This document shows positions 1 through 5,284 of a stretch of 6,364 nucleotides of DNA, piece by piece. This DNA comes from an uncultured Bacillota bacterium (GTDB lineage: Bacteria > Bacillota > Clostridia > Peptostreptococcales > Anaerovoracaceae): contig CAMOZS010000099.1 of NCBI GenBank assembly GCA_946631075.1, forward strand, positions 1 to 6,364. Reading direction: 5' to 3'. Positions within the stretch are counted from its first letter, which is position 1. Each line of letters starts with the position of its first letter. The notes below the pieces were generated by a model. It was given only the letters and a program-made list of their open reading frames with translations. It made no database searches and had not been told where the DNA came from. Both the position numbers and the translations under genes were made by a program.

Positions 1-302
1 TAATCCGGTCCGTAATCAAATCCGCGATCCGGCGTGGGATCCGGTCCTGGGCCCGGCATGGTTCCGAATCCCGGCTCCGGCCCCGGCATGGAGCTGTCCA
101 TAAGTTCGGTGGCGTCCGGATCCATATCCATCCGCTCTATATGCTCCGTTTGGTCCATATGCTCGGTCTGGTCCATAATCTCTGTCTGGTCCATCTGATC
201 CGTCTGCTCCGGATACAGGGGAGCTCCGCACTGGTCGCAAAATCTGTTGTTATCACTGTTGGGCGCTCCGCAGCTGGGGCAGAAAATCCGTTTTTCGGTC
301 AT
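1..302 (-). CDS. zinc-ribbon protein with MDQTE repeats, C-terminus cut by window edge
   Basis: The reading frame opens with ATG at 302-300, 8 bases after GGAGG (311-315), and stays open to the left edge, giving the first 100 residues. Residues 8-25 form a compact zinc ribbon, CPSC-GAP-(8 residues)-CDQC-GAP, with C8, C11, C22 and C25 as the evident metal ligands. This is the short N-terminal ribbon placed before many unrelated domains in Gram-positive bacteria and archaea. Residues 37-54 are three consecutive MDQTE(I/H) hexapeptides. Residues 72-100 are rich in Pro, Gly and Asp (MPGPEPGFGTMPGPGPD), probably a disordered linker. No membrane helix or enzymatic domain lies in the visible part, so its function may depend on sequence outside the window. 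It is the last visible gene of the minus-strand cluster, 47 bases after the acetyltransferase gene. The ribbon call is firm; the role is unknown. Confidence 0.8.
   Translation of the reverse strand, partial: MTEKRIFCPSCGAPNSDNNRFCDQCGAPLYPEQTDQMDQTEIMDQTEHMDQTEHIERMDMDPDATELMDSSMPGPEPGFGTMPGPGPDPTPDRGFDYGPD
141..194 (-). repeat. three tandem 18-bp repeats encoding MDQTE(I/H)
   Basis: Three adjacent 18-base units (177-194, 159-176, 141-158 on the plus strand) differ at only a few bases and share tggtccat at the end. They encode MDQTEI, MDQTEH and MDQTEH in the zinc-ribbon gene. Flanking codons (QTDQ before, IERMD after) look like degenerate further units. Being in frame, copy-number change would lengthen or shorten the acidic linker without breaking the frame. 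Confidence 0.8.
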
Positions 303-349
303 GTTGAGAACCTCCGTCTGGTCATCATAGCTTTTATCTCGCCTTTATT

Positions 350-952
350 TTACCATACTTTTCTCAGCTCCATGTGGATATGGGGAATGTTATCCTTCAG
401 AAAGACATCCGATGTTCGGACGAAGCCAGCCTTTGCATAATATCCTTCCACATCCTCTTCCGCTTCGATGAAGATCCGGCCGGCCCCCATGATGTCCCAG
501 GCGGTATGGATCCCCTCCCGGAGAAGTTCCCGGCCAAGGCCCTGTCCGTGGTCCAGGGTGAGCACCCGCCCCATCTGGACGGTAACTTCATCTGGGCCGG
601 GCTCGGGATCCGGGCTGCCGGCCCTCTCGGTCCGGTCATAATCCGCCATCCTGGTCCCTCTTTTCATCTGCTCTTCGGTCAGGTTGCCGGACCAGATCGC
701 CTGGCCGTCCACCAGGTAGACTTCCGGCTCCTCATCGATCCGGTAGATCCGCATGTAGGCGGTGACCCGGCCCCGGTCATCCCGGCAAAAAACATGAAAG
801 CCCTGATCCCGGTCATCGCAGTCCTGGTAGATGCAGTTCTGCTCGATGACAAAGATCTCGTTCCGGGACTTGAGTATCTCGTACAGCTCCTCCGCCGTCA
901 GCTCATCGAAGGGCTTGCTGACGAAGGCGTTCTTCTTCGTGTCCCTATCCAT
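350..952 (-). CDS. elaA: ElaA-family GNAT N-acetyltransferase
   Basis: A 200-residue protein of the GNAT superfamily (acetyl-CoA dependent N-acyl transfer), closest to the ElaA group. The N-terminal block at residues 23-54 (LYEILKSRNEIFVIEQNC followed by IYQDCDD) and the C-terminal end at 184-195 (FLKDNIPHIHME) are ElaA signatures. The acetyl-CoA pyrophosphate loop is at about 127-144, with HGQGLGREL matching Q/RxxGxG/A. The physiological substrate of ElaA proteins is not established. It is longer than the roughly 150 residues usual for ElaA: an acidic, Pro-rich insertion covers about residues 83-124 between the central strands. The start at 952-950 has GGAGGAG (959-965) at 6 bases. The upstream gene's stop is only 3 bases away and its last codons contain this ribosome binding site, so the two are likely translationally coupled. 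Confidence 0.85.
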   Translation of the reverse strand: MDRDTKKNAFVSKPFDELTAEELYEILKSRNEIFVIEQNCIYQDCDDRDQGFHVFCRDDRGRVTAYMRIYRIDEEPEVYLVDGQAIWSGNLTEEQMKRGTRMADYDRTERAGSPDPEPGPDEVTVQMGRVLTLDHGQGLGRELLREGIHTAWDIMGAGRIFIEAEEDVEGYYAKAGFVRTSDVFLKDNIPHIHMELRKVW

Positions 953-955
953 GGC

Positions 956-1474
956 TCACTCCTCCAGGGTGAATTCCCAGGCGCAGCATCCTTCCCGCTC
1001 ATCCTCGGTGATGTCGGGGTAGCAGCTGATGCACCTGCAGCTGATGCGGTCATCGATCACTTTCGCGAAGTCCGGGTATTCGATCTCGCCGACGGCCTTG
1101 CAGGGGTGCCACTCCATGCCTTTGCGGCTCCTGGCCCTCTGGACCCGGCAGTTCAGGGTCCGGTAGACCATCCGGTTTCCGCTGATCTCATAGGATTCGT
1201 CATTCAGATTGGCGTAGAGTCTAAGCCGCATGGCCTTTTCCAGACCGGCCAGACCAGCCCTTTGCGGCAGCCCAAGGAATTCCTTGATCCTCTTTGCCTC
1301 GGCAACGGTGAAGGATCTCCAGATCTCCTTGTCGCAGTCCATGGCCCCGTCCATTCCCTGCCGCTTTTCCACGGCCTGGAACCAGAGGCCGTCGCAGGCC
1401 AGCCAGTTCTTTGAATAGATCTCCGCCAGTTTGATGAGTTCTTCCTTGTCCAGTTCTTTTAATGCTTCGTTCAT
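956..1474 (-). CDS. DUF6125-like cysteine-rich cytosolic protein
   Basis: A soluble 172-residue protein with no signal peptide or membrane helix. The block at residues 23-33 (NWLACDGLWFQ), the central leucine-rich part (LEKAMRLRLYANLND at 78-92) and the later pattern NCRVQRAR (108-115), PCKAVGEIEYPDFAKVID (124-141) and CRCISCYPD (146-154) resemble the DUF6125 family as I recall it; I could not search. Nine cysteines include C109, C125, C146, C148, C151, C163 and C164, which would suit metal or Fe-S binding, but this is inference. No catalytic role is known to me. I chose ATG 1474-1472 because GAGGAG (1482-1487) sits 7 bases upstream; an in-frame GTG at 1498 would place that ribosome binding site inside the coding region. 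It follows the 121-residue membrane protein gene by 31 bases and ends 3 bases before elaA. Confidence 0.75.
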   Translation of the reverse strand: MNEALKELDKEELIKLAEIYSKNWLACDGLWFQAVEKRQGMDGAMDCDKEIWRSFTVAEAKRIKEFLGLPQRAGLAGLEKAMRLRLYANLNDESYEISGNRMVYRTLNCRVQRARSRKGMEWHPCKAVGEIEYPDFAKVIDDRISCRCISCYPDITEDEREGCCAWEFTLEE

Positions 1475-1505
1475 CTTCTCACTCCTCAAATATACCACGG
1501 CCTCA

Positions 1506-1871
1506 TCAGATCCCTACGACAAATCCGAAAAACAGGACCATCAGAACGATGCCCACAAACATCGCGCCGATGATGCAGTTGACCGCTCCCAGGATCATGG
1601 TCTTCCGGTTCAGCCTGGGCCGCAGCTTCTCGTCTCTTCCCTGCCGGAATCCGATCAGGCCGATGGGAAATGCGAACAGAAGGACGATGGCTACAGCGAT
1701 GGTCCCGATATCGTACAGACGATCAAGCAAAGGAAACTGCTCCTTCAGGCTTTCCGGGATATTGATCGCCACCAGGATCAGTGGCAGCAGTCCAAGGGTA
1801 ATGAACTGGATCTTAAGAGGCCAGAGCTTGTCCGCCTTCTGTTCTTCAGTTATTTCTGTATTGTCACACAT
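1506..1871 (-). CDS. hypothetical three-helix membrane protein (121 aa)
   Basis: I do not recognise a family. The 121-residue protein has a short charged N-terminus (MCDNTEITEEQKADK), then hydrophobic segments at about 17-37, 52-75 and 91-118, with a basic loop at 77-90 (RQGRDEKLRPRLNRK) that by the positive-inside rule is probably cytoplasmic. The start is ATG 1871-1869: a purine-rich stretch containing GGAG and AAGGGG (1875-1884) lies just upstream. The longer frame back to 2042 would overlap most of the neighbouring membrane-protein gene and lacks such a site. It lies 37 bases downstream of the 91-residue membrane protein gene and 31 bases upstream of the DUF6125-like gene. With the two preceding genes it forms a run of small membrane proteins, which might form or modulate a membrane complex; nothing in the sequence proves that. 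Confidence 0.75.
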   Translation of the reverse strand: MCDNTEITEEQKADKLWPLKIQFITLGLLPLILVAINIPESLKEQFPLLDRLYDIGTIAVAIVLLFAFPIGLIGFRQGRDEKLRPRLNRKTMILGAVNCIIGAMFVGIVLMVLFFGFVVGI

Positions 1872-1908
1872 GTTCCCCTTCTCCGTTTCTTTCACTAGTC
1901 TGTCAGAT

Positions 1909-2184
1909 TCACATCCCGATGGCGAAGATGGCCAGAACGTAAACGGAAATGACCGCCGCTGTGGCCAGCCAGTCAAGTATCCCCAGGAGGAGGACGGGTT
2001 TGTCCCCTCCGGCCAGCTTGCGGCCGATAAAGAAGAAGACAAAGCCGGCCAGGCCGAGGAACATGGTGATCAGGCCAGCCCAGCGAAGGGCGGCCGAGTC
2101 AAATGGCGCTCTGACCAGGACATTAAAAATGATGGCCGAGACCACCGGGATGATCTCCAGGATGATCGCCAGTTTTTTCATCAT
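1909..2184 (-). CDS. hypothetical three-helix membrane protein (91 aa)
   Basis: A very hydrophobic 91-residue protein with likely helices at about 4-24 (LAIILEIIPVVSAIIFNVLV), 33-54 and 63-89, separated by short loops; the loop after helix 2 is basic (GRKLAGGDK). No known domain is recognised. Two consecutive ATGs (2184 and 2181) are possible starts. The first overlaps the stop of the preceding 33-codon ORF as ATGA (2184-2181); the second follows that stop directly. A GTGAG/AGGA purine stretch (2193-2203) is the only, weak, ribosome binding site, so translation may depend on ribosomes finishing the small upstream ORF. Confidence 0.75.
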   Translation of the reverse strand: MMKKLAIILEIIPVVSAIIFNVLVRAPFDSAALRWAGLITMFLGLAGFVFFFIGRKLAGGDKPVLLLGILDWLATAAVISVYVLAIFAIGM

Positions 2185-2282
2185 TGGTAGTACTCACTTT
2201 CCTGCACGCCCTTGGCCAGGACCGCAAGGATCAGACCCGCCGCAACGGCGAGGCCGACCTGAACCAGTTTCGTCGTGTTCAT
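2181..2282 (-). CDS. 33-residue single-helix membrane microprotein
   Basis: A small ORF fills what would otherwise be an unexplained gap. It begins MNTTKLVQVGLAVAAGL, continues with a hydrophobic stretch to about residue 23 and ends KGVQESEYYQ, so one membrane helix (about 6-23) with a short acidic/aromatic tail is expected. Its ATG (2282-2280) overlaps the TGA of the DUF1232 gene (2281-2279) as ATGA, and its own TGA (2183-2181) overlaps the next gene's ATG as ATGA. AAGGAG at 2288-2293 lies 5 bases before the start. A good Shine-Dalgarno, 4-base overlaps on both sides and a plausible transmembrane composition argue that it is translated. The family is unknown; it could be a subunit or regulator of the adjacent membrane proteins, or act mainly to couple translation. 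Confidence 0.7.
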   Translation of the reverse strand: MNTTKLVQVGLAVAAGLILAVLAKGVQESEYYQ

Positions 2283-2686
2283 ACTGTCTCCTTCTTATCT
2301 CTCCATGCATCGTAAGTATCCAGGTCCGACTTGGTCAGCGCGATGCAGGCCGCGATGACTGCAGCGTCGTCAAGCAGGCCGACGCCCAGGTACCTGTCCG
2401 GAATGATGTCCCTTGGGTTGATCAGGTACAGGAGGGCCGCGACGATCATGATCAGGGACTTTGTCGGGGCCTCAGTGTAATCCTTCTGCATGTGGTCCTT
2501 CAGGAGGGCGATCATCCGGGGAACTTCCGCCAGGTAGCTTCCGGCCCCGGGCACGGTCTCCAGCTTGTCTTCCACCTGCTGCAAAAGCTGATCCATCTTG
2601 CCTCCATCCTCCAGGATGGCAGCCGCCTTGCCTTTACCGTTCTGCAGAATCTCCTCCGCCTGTTTTCTCAAACTGTCTTTGTCCAT
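2279..2686 (-). CDS. DUF1232 / YkvA-like membrane protein
   Basis: A 135-residue protein. Residues 77-115 carry the DUF1232 core: a hydrophobic helix (SLIMIVAALLYLI) running into NPRDIIPD and then LLDDAAVIAACI. The NP-x-D-hIPD and LDD motifs are the family hallmark. The N-terminal 70 residues are charged and helical (KQAEEILQNGKGKAAAILED...), probably cytoplasmic and partly coiled. DUF1232 proteins are widespread small membrane-associated proteins without an established biochemical function. The start at 2686-2684 is preceded by AGGAGG (2695-2700) at 8 bases, an excellent site that sits across the end of the methyltransferase-like gene (stop 2694-2692), leaving 5 bases between the genes. The stop overlaps the start of the 33-codon ORF. 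Confidence 0.85.
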   Translation of the reverse strand: MDKDSLRKQAEEILQNGKGKAAAILEDGGKMDQLLQQVEDKLETVPGAGSYLAEVPRMIALLKDHMQKDYTEAPTKSLIMIVAALLYLINPRDIIPDRYLGVGLLDDAAVIAACIALTKSDLDTYDAWRDKKETV

Positions 2687-2691
2687 GGTTA

Positions 2692-3666
2692 TTACCTCCT
2701 TGTTTTAAGATAACAGATATCCATTTCAAACTTGATCCCCCGCCTGCGGGACAGGGGCCAGATACAGCCCGTTTCTCCTTCCCTGGTCAGACCTTCGATG
2801 GCTTCACCAGCCTGCCGTGCTCCGTCCACGGTGCCGATCACCGGGACCGATGCTCCCTCGGGAGTATAGATGATGTTCTTCTCATAGCCGTAGATCACTC
2901 CTTCTCCTGCGATGGAGAAGACCGCCTCATTGAACCGGTCCACCAGATCTGCGGTCCGCTTCCTGGTGATCTGGAAAATGTATTTGTTCAGGTCTTCCGC
3001 CAGTCTGACCTTGCCGATCCGGTCCTCCGTGTCCTTTCGGACATACTGGAAGATCCCCCGGAAGGAATTGTTCAGCTGGCTGTGGACCCCGGCGATCACC
3101 GCGTTGTCGCAGGACTCTACGCCCAGGTCGATCCGGTAGTTTCTGTTGCGCTCATAGATCTGGTCCAGCAGATCTCCCATGGCGGTAAAGTCAGGGCCGG
3201 CCAGGTCTTCCAGGCCGGGTCCATCCTCTGCGCCCTCACTTCCCGGACCGCCTTCAGCCTCCGGCCCGGCCAGCTTTTCCATGATCTTCAGCAGCCGGCC
3301 TGTGTAGCTGATGTAATCCTCGTCTGTGATCCCGACGTAGTCCGAGGCCGCGACCTGCAAACGGTCCTCAGGGTCCAGGCCGTAGCGGCGGAAGGCATCT
3401 TCCGCGATCTCCGGCCGGTAGTCGGACAGGATGATGGTCCCGCAGTGGGCCGCCAGCCGTTTGAGATCCAGGTCGTTGCACTTGCCCGCGCCCAGGATCA
3501 GCAGGGATGCTCCCGGTCTTGTTGACCGGATGACGAAGTCCGTCAGTTCCCTTCGGTATCCGGCCCAGTCCTGATACTCATTGTCTTTGGACGAGCGGGC
3601 CTGGAAACGGCTGTAGATCTGCCGTGCCCGGTCTTCGGTCCCTCTCTTTTCTTCTTCCATTTTCAT
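2692..3666 (-). CDS. Rossmann-fold SAM methyltransferase-like protein
   Basis: A 324-residue cytosolic protein. Residues 54-69 (SLLILGAGKCNDLDLK) resemble class I methyltransferase motif I, with the third glycine replaced by Asn. IILSDYRPE (78-86) fits the acidic end of strand 2 that binds the ribose of S-adenosylmethionine. Residues 182-200 (GVESCDNAVIAGVHSQLNN) and the C-terminal part are conserved-looking but not recognised, and the substrate is unknown. A Gly/Pro/Glu-rich low-complexity insertion lies at about 134-158. Start ATG 3666-3664 has AAGGGGAG (3673-3680) 6 bases upstream, touching the stop of the preceding 83-codon gene. An in-frame extension to 3795 would run through that gene and looks like an out-of-frame shadow (Ser/Arg-rich). 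Methyltransferase activity is inferred from motif I alone. Confidence 0.75.
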   Translation of the reverse strand: MKMEEEKRGTEDRARQIYSRFQARSSKDNEYQDWAGYRRELTDFVIRSTRPGASLLILGAGKCNDLDLKRLAAHCGTIILSDYRPEIAEDAFRRYGLDPEDRLQVAASDYVGITDEDYISYTGRLLKIMEKLAGPEAEGGPGSEGAEDGPGLEDLAGPDFTAMGDLLDQIYERNRNYRIDLGVESCDNAVIAGVHSQLNNSFRGIFQYVRKDTEDRIGKVRLAEDLNKYIFQITRKRTADLVDRFNEAVFSIAGEGVIYGYEKNIIYTPEGASVPVIGTVDGARQAGEAIEGLTREGETGCIWPLSRRRGIKFEMDICYLKTRR

Positions 3667-3679
3667 GGCATGCTCCCCT

Positions 3680-3931
3680 TTATCCAAGCGACTTCCTGAA
3701 CTCTGCTCCCGTCCTGAAAGCATCGGCGATCTTCCCGCCAAGGCTGTGGTAGACCCCTTCCTCCTCGTTATAGATGATGGGCCGGAGCTTCTCAAGGACG
3801 ACTCTGCCCTTCTCGTTCAGAACGGACTCATCCGCGATGATCCTCTTGACCTCGTCCGGCGCAAAGGCTGAGGCGATCACGGTCTCCGTTGGCGCCACGA
3901 GGGCGCGGAGTTTCAATTCTTTCTTTGCCAT
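3680..3931 (-). CDS. hypothetical protein (83 aa)
   Basis: No family is recognised. The protein starts MAKKELKLRALVAPTETVIA, is mixed helical and strand-like, has no membrane segment, and ends RTGAEFRKSLG. I chose ATG 3931-3929 because AAGGAGG (3936-3942) lies 4 bases before it. Two upstream in-frame ATGs (3970, 3961) would add up to 13 residues; the first has only a G-run (3974-3978) 3 bases away. The gene follows the flavin reductase gene by 46 bases and ends 13 bases before the methyltransferase-like start, whose ribosome binding site touches its stop codon. A small accessory protein to one of these two enzymes is possible but unproven. Confidence 0.7.
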   Translation of the reverse strand: MAKKELKLRALVAPTETVIASAFAPDEVKRIIADESVLNEKGRVVLEKLRPIIYNEEEGVYHSLGGKIADAFRTGAEFRKSLG

Positions 3932-3977
3932 GCGTCCTCCTTCAGATCCGGCTGTATCCATATTATTCATCAGCCCC

Positions 3978-4613
3978 CTATTTCAAAGCCAGGGCGGCCC
4001 CCATTTCAAAGGCCTTTTTGCATTCCTGCGGGAATACTTCCTCATGTCTTTTGTATTTGGCTTCGGCATCGAAATACCAGGGCCAGTCCGTCTTGCTGTA
4101 GTCCTTCAGCTGCTGGGTATCGCCACTGACGAATACCTCTGTCGGTCCGACGAAGGTGCTGAGGACCTGCTGATAGTTGCCTAAGAGTCCGGTATAAGCG
4201 GTATCCGGAGCATTGCTGGTCATGAAGAGGACCACCGGGATCAGATGCTCATTGCAGCAGACCGGGTCCATGCTGTATGTCAGATTCTGGAAGACCAGTC
4301 GCTCATAAAGGGCCCGGAAGGATGCCGTCAGGTCTCCAAGATAGTTGGGCGATCCGATGATCAGGCCGTCCGCCTCTCTTATGGCGTCCAGGACCGGGGT
4401 CAGCCCGTCCCTGCAGATGCAGTGTCCCTTGAACTTCTCCTTCTTGCATCCGAAGCAGGAGATGCAGCCGGTGTACTTTTCCAGGCGGAAAAGGTCAAAC
4501 TTCTGCACCGCCGCGCCCTGTGACTCAGCTCCCTTGATTGCTTCATTGATCAATGTGTCCGTATTCCACTTAAGGCGGGGTCCGGCGTTGACTGCTACCA
4601 GCGATTTTCCCAT
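3978..4613 (-). CDS. flavodoxin-family NAD(P)H:FMN oxidoreductase with Cys cluster
   Basis: A 211-residue flavodoxin-fold protein of the NADPH-dependent FMN reductase / iron-sulfur flavoprotein-like group, expected to bind FMN and move electrons from NAD(P)H to a quinone, nitro compound or other acceptor. The FMN phosphate loop is GPRLKWNTDTL (11-21). The second flavin-contacting loop is GLIIGSPNYLGDLTASFR (83-100), followed by ALYERL. Between them CISCFGCK (50-57) plus C65 and C67 form a CxxCxxC...CxC cluster; similar clusters hold an Fe-S centre in iron-sulfur flavoproteins, though many family members keep the cysteines without a proven cluster. A further CC pair is at 119-120. Start ATG 4613-4611 has GGAGG (4623-4627) 9 bases upstream. 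It lies 26 bases downstream of the TetR gene, so is probably co-transcribed and under the same repressor. The longer frame to 4793 overlaps tetR and is rejected. Confidence 0.88.
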   Translation of the reverse strand: MGKSLVAVNAGPRLKWNTDTLINEAIKGAESQGAAVQKFDLFRLEKYTGCISCFGCKKEKFKGHCICRDGLTPVLDAIREADGLIIGSPNYLGDLTASFRALYERLVFQNLTYSMDPVCCNEHLIPVVLFMTSNAPDTAYTGLLGNYQQVLSTFVGPTEVFVSGDTQQLKDYSKTDWPWYFDAEAKYKRHEEVFPQECKKAFEMGAALALK

Positions 4614-4639
4614 ACGATCCTTCCTCCGATCCTGTTTAT

Positions 4640-5191
4640 TTATTCCTTGTATCCAATCAGTTTCAGATAGTTGTCCGCCACATCCTCCGGCGGCATTTTC
4701 ATTTTCGTGTCGATCCACCAGGTCACCGCTTCCCCGAAGCTTCCGACCAGATGGTTCACGGCGAACTCCTTCGGCACATCCTTCCTGATGCACTCCGGAT
4801 ACTGATCGAACATGGTCGCCAGATATTCCTTGAAGTACCGCATGAAGAGTCCTCCGCTCTCACCGGACAGGATGCCGAGGACATTTCTCCGGTTATCCTT
4901 CAGATGGTAGAGGAGATGGGTGATCTTCTCCTGCAGGCCGTGATCCGATGATGAGAAATCATGGGAAGTCTCCGAATGAAGCTCATAGGAAAAGATATGG
5001 TCAAATATATCCGTGCACATTTCCTTCAGAAGAGCGTCCTTGGTCTCAAAATGAGAATAGAAGGTGCTCCTTCCGACATTGGCTTCATCCAGTATTTCCT
5101 GCACCGTTATGCTGTTAAAGCGCTTCTCTTCCAGCAGCTTGTTAAAAGCCTGGAAGACCGCCTGCCGTGTTTTCTGCTGTCTCCGATCCAT
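4640..5191 (-). CDS. TetR/AcrR-family transcriptional regulator
   Basis: A 183-residue protein typical of TetR repressors in length and layout. Residues 6-55 form the DNA-binding domain: a first helix (QKTRQAVFQAFNKLLEEK), then ITVQEILDEANVGRSTFYSHF (28-48), the family's helix-turn-helix, then ETKDALLKEM. The C-terminal domain (about 60-183) is the ligand and dimerisation region, with VNHLVGSFGEAVTWWID (145-161) resembling the C-terminal domain of DhaS-like TetR proteins. Start ATG 5191-5189 has GGAGG (5200-5204) at 8 bases. The gene is divergent from an EamA transporter and followed 26 bases later by a flavin reductase gene, so it probably represses its own transcript and the exporter, releasing DNA on binding a small molecule. 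The ligand cannot be inferred. Confidence 0.92.
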   Translation of the reverse strand: MDRRQQKTRQAVFQAFNKLLEEKRFNSITVQEILDEANVGRSTFYSHFETKDALLKEMCTDIFDHIFSYELHSETSHDFSSSDHGLQEKITHLLYHLKDNRRNVLGILSGESGGLFMRYFKEYLATMFDQYPECIRKDVPKEFAVNHLVGSFGEAVTWWIDTKMKMPPEDVADNYLKLIGYKE

Positions 5192-5200
5192 TCTGTCTGC

Positions 5201-5237
5201 CTCCGAACAAATCAGCGGATTTGTTTGATAACGAACA
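5201..5237. promoter_or_regulatory. third, inverted operator-like copy before the TetR gene
   Basis: Read on the minus strand, this stretch repeats the sequence found at 5299-5326: TGTTCGTTATCAAACA (5237-5222) and TTTGTTCGGAG (5211-5201), here separated by 10 bases instead of 1. It also contains the inverted repeat AACAAATC-agcg-GATTTGTT (5206-5225). It overlaps the TetR Shine-Dalgarno sequence (5200-5204). It could be a further TetR site in the transcribed leader or an RNA hairpin that masks the ribosome binding site. Confidence 0.55.
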
Positions 5238-5255
5238 TCCGCCTCTATCTGGTTC

Positions 5256-5284
5256 TTGTCCGATGGACTTCAACCCTATACGAT
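5256..5284 (+). promoter_or_regulatory. probable promoter for the EamA transporter gene
   Basis: TTGTCC (5256-5261) and TACGAT (5279-5284) are spaced by 17 bases, a moderate match. Transcription would begin near 5291, inside the first of the two tandem operator-like repeats, so a bound repressor would block it. The -10 region overlaps that of the minus-strand promoter, so the two promoters may also compete. An alternative -10 (TATACG, 5277-5282) would leave a 15-base spacer. Confidence 0.45.

Noticed and set aside
16..240. Alternative minus-strand frame within the zinc-ribbon gene with Tyr-Gly-Pro repeats
   Set aside because: The Tyr/Gly repeats are the out-of-frame reading of the MDQTE repeats. 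The correct frame has the zinc ribbon and a good ribosome binding site.
303..349. Possible internal promoter (-10 TATGAT) before the zinc-ribbon gene
   Set aside because: At 17-base spacing the upstream hexamer is TAAAAT, a poor -35, so the evidence is too weak to list as a feature.
374..1414. A 346-codon plus-strand open frame opposite elaA and the DUF6125-like gene
   Set aside because: It spans two well-supported minus-strand genes with their own ribosome binding sites, has a composition rich in Pro, Ala, Gly and Asp, typical of a GC-rich antisense frame, and contains no recognisable domain.
1872..2042. N-terminal extension of the 121-residue membrane protein
   Set aside because: It would overlap the 91-residue membrane gene out of frame and lacks a ribosome binding site; the internal ATG at 1871 has a purine-rich site just upstream.
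2461..3525. A 354-codon plus-strand open frame opposite the DUF1232 and methyltransferase-like genes
   Set aside because: Same reasoning: antisense shadow, low-complexity Pro/Ser/Cys composition at the start, no Shine-Dalgarno or domain, crossing two real genes.
3667..3795. N-terminal extension of the methyltransferase-like protein
   Set aside because: The added 43 residues are Ser/Arg/Gly-rich and overlap the 83-codon gene; ATG 3666 has a suitable Shine-Dalgarno.
4614..4793. N-terminal extension of the flavin reductase by 60 residues
   Set aside because: It overlaps the end of tetR in another frame, and the flavodoxin fold begins correctly at ATG 4613 with GGAGG 9 bases upstream.
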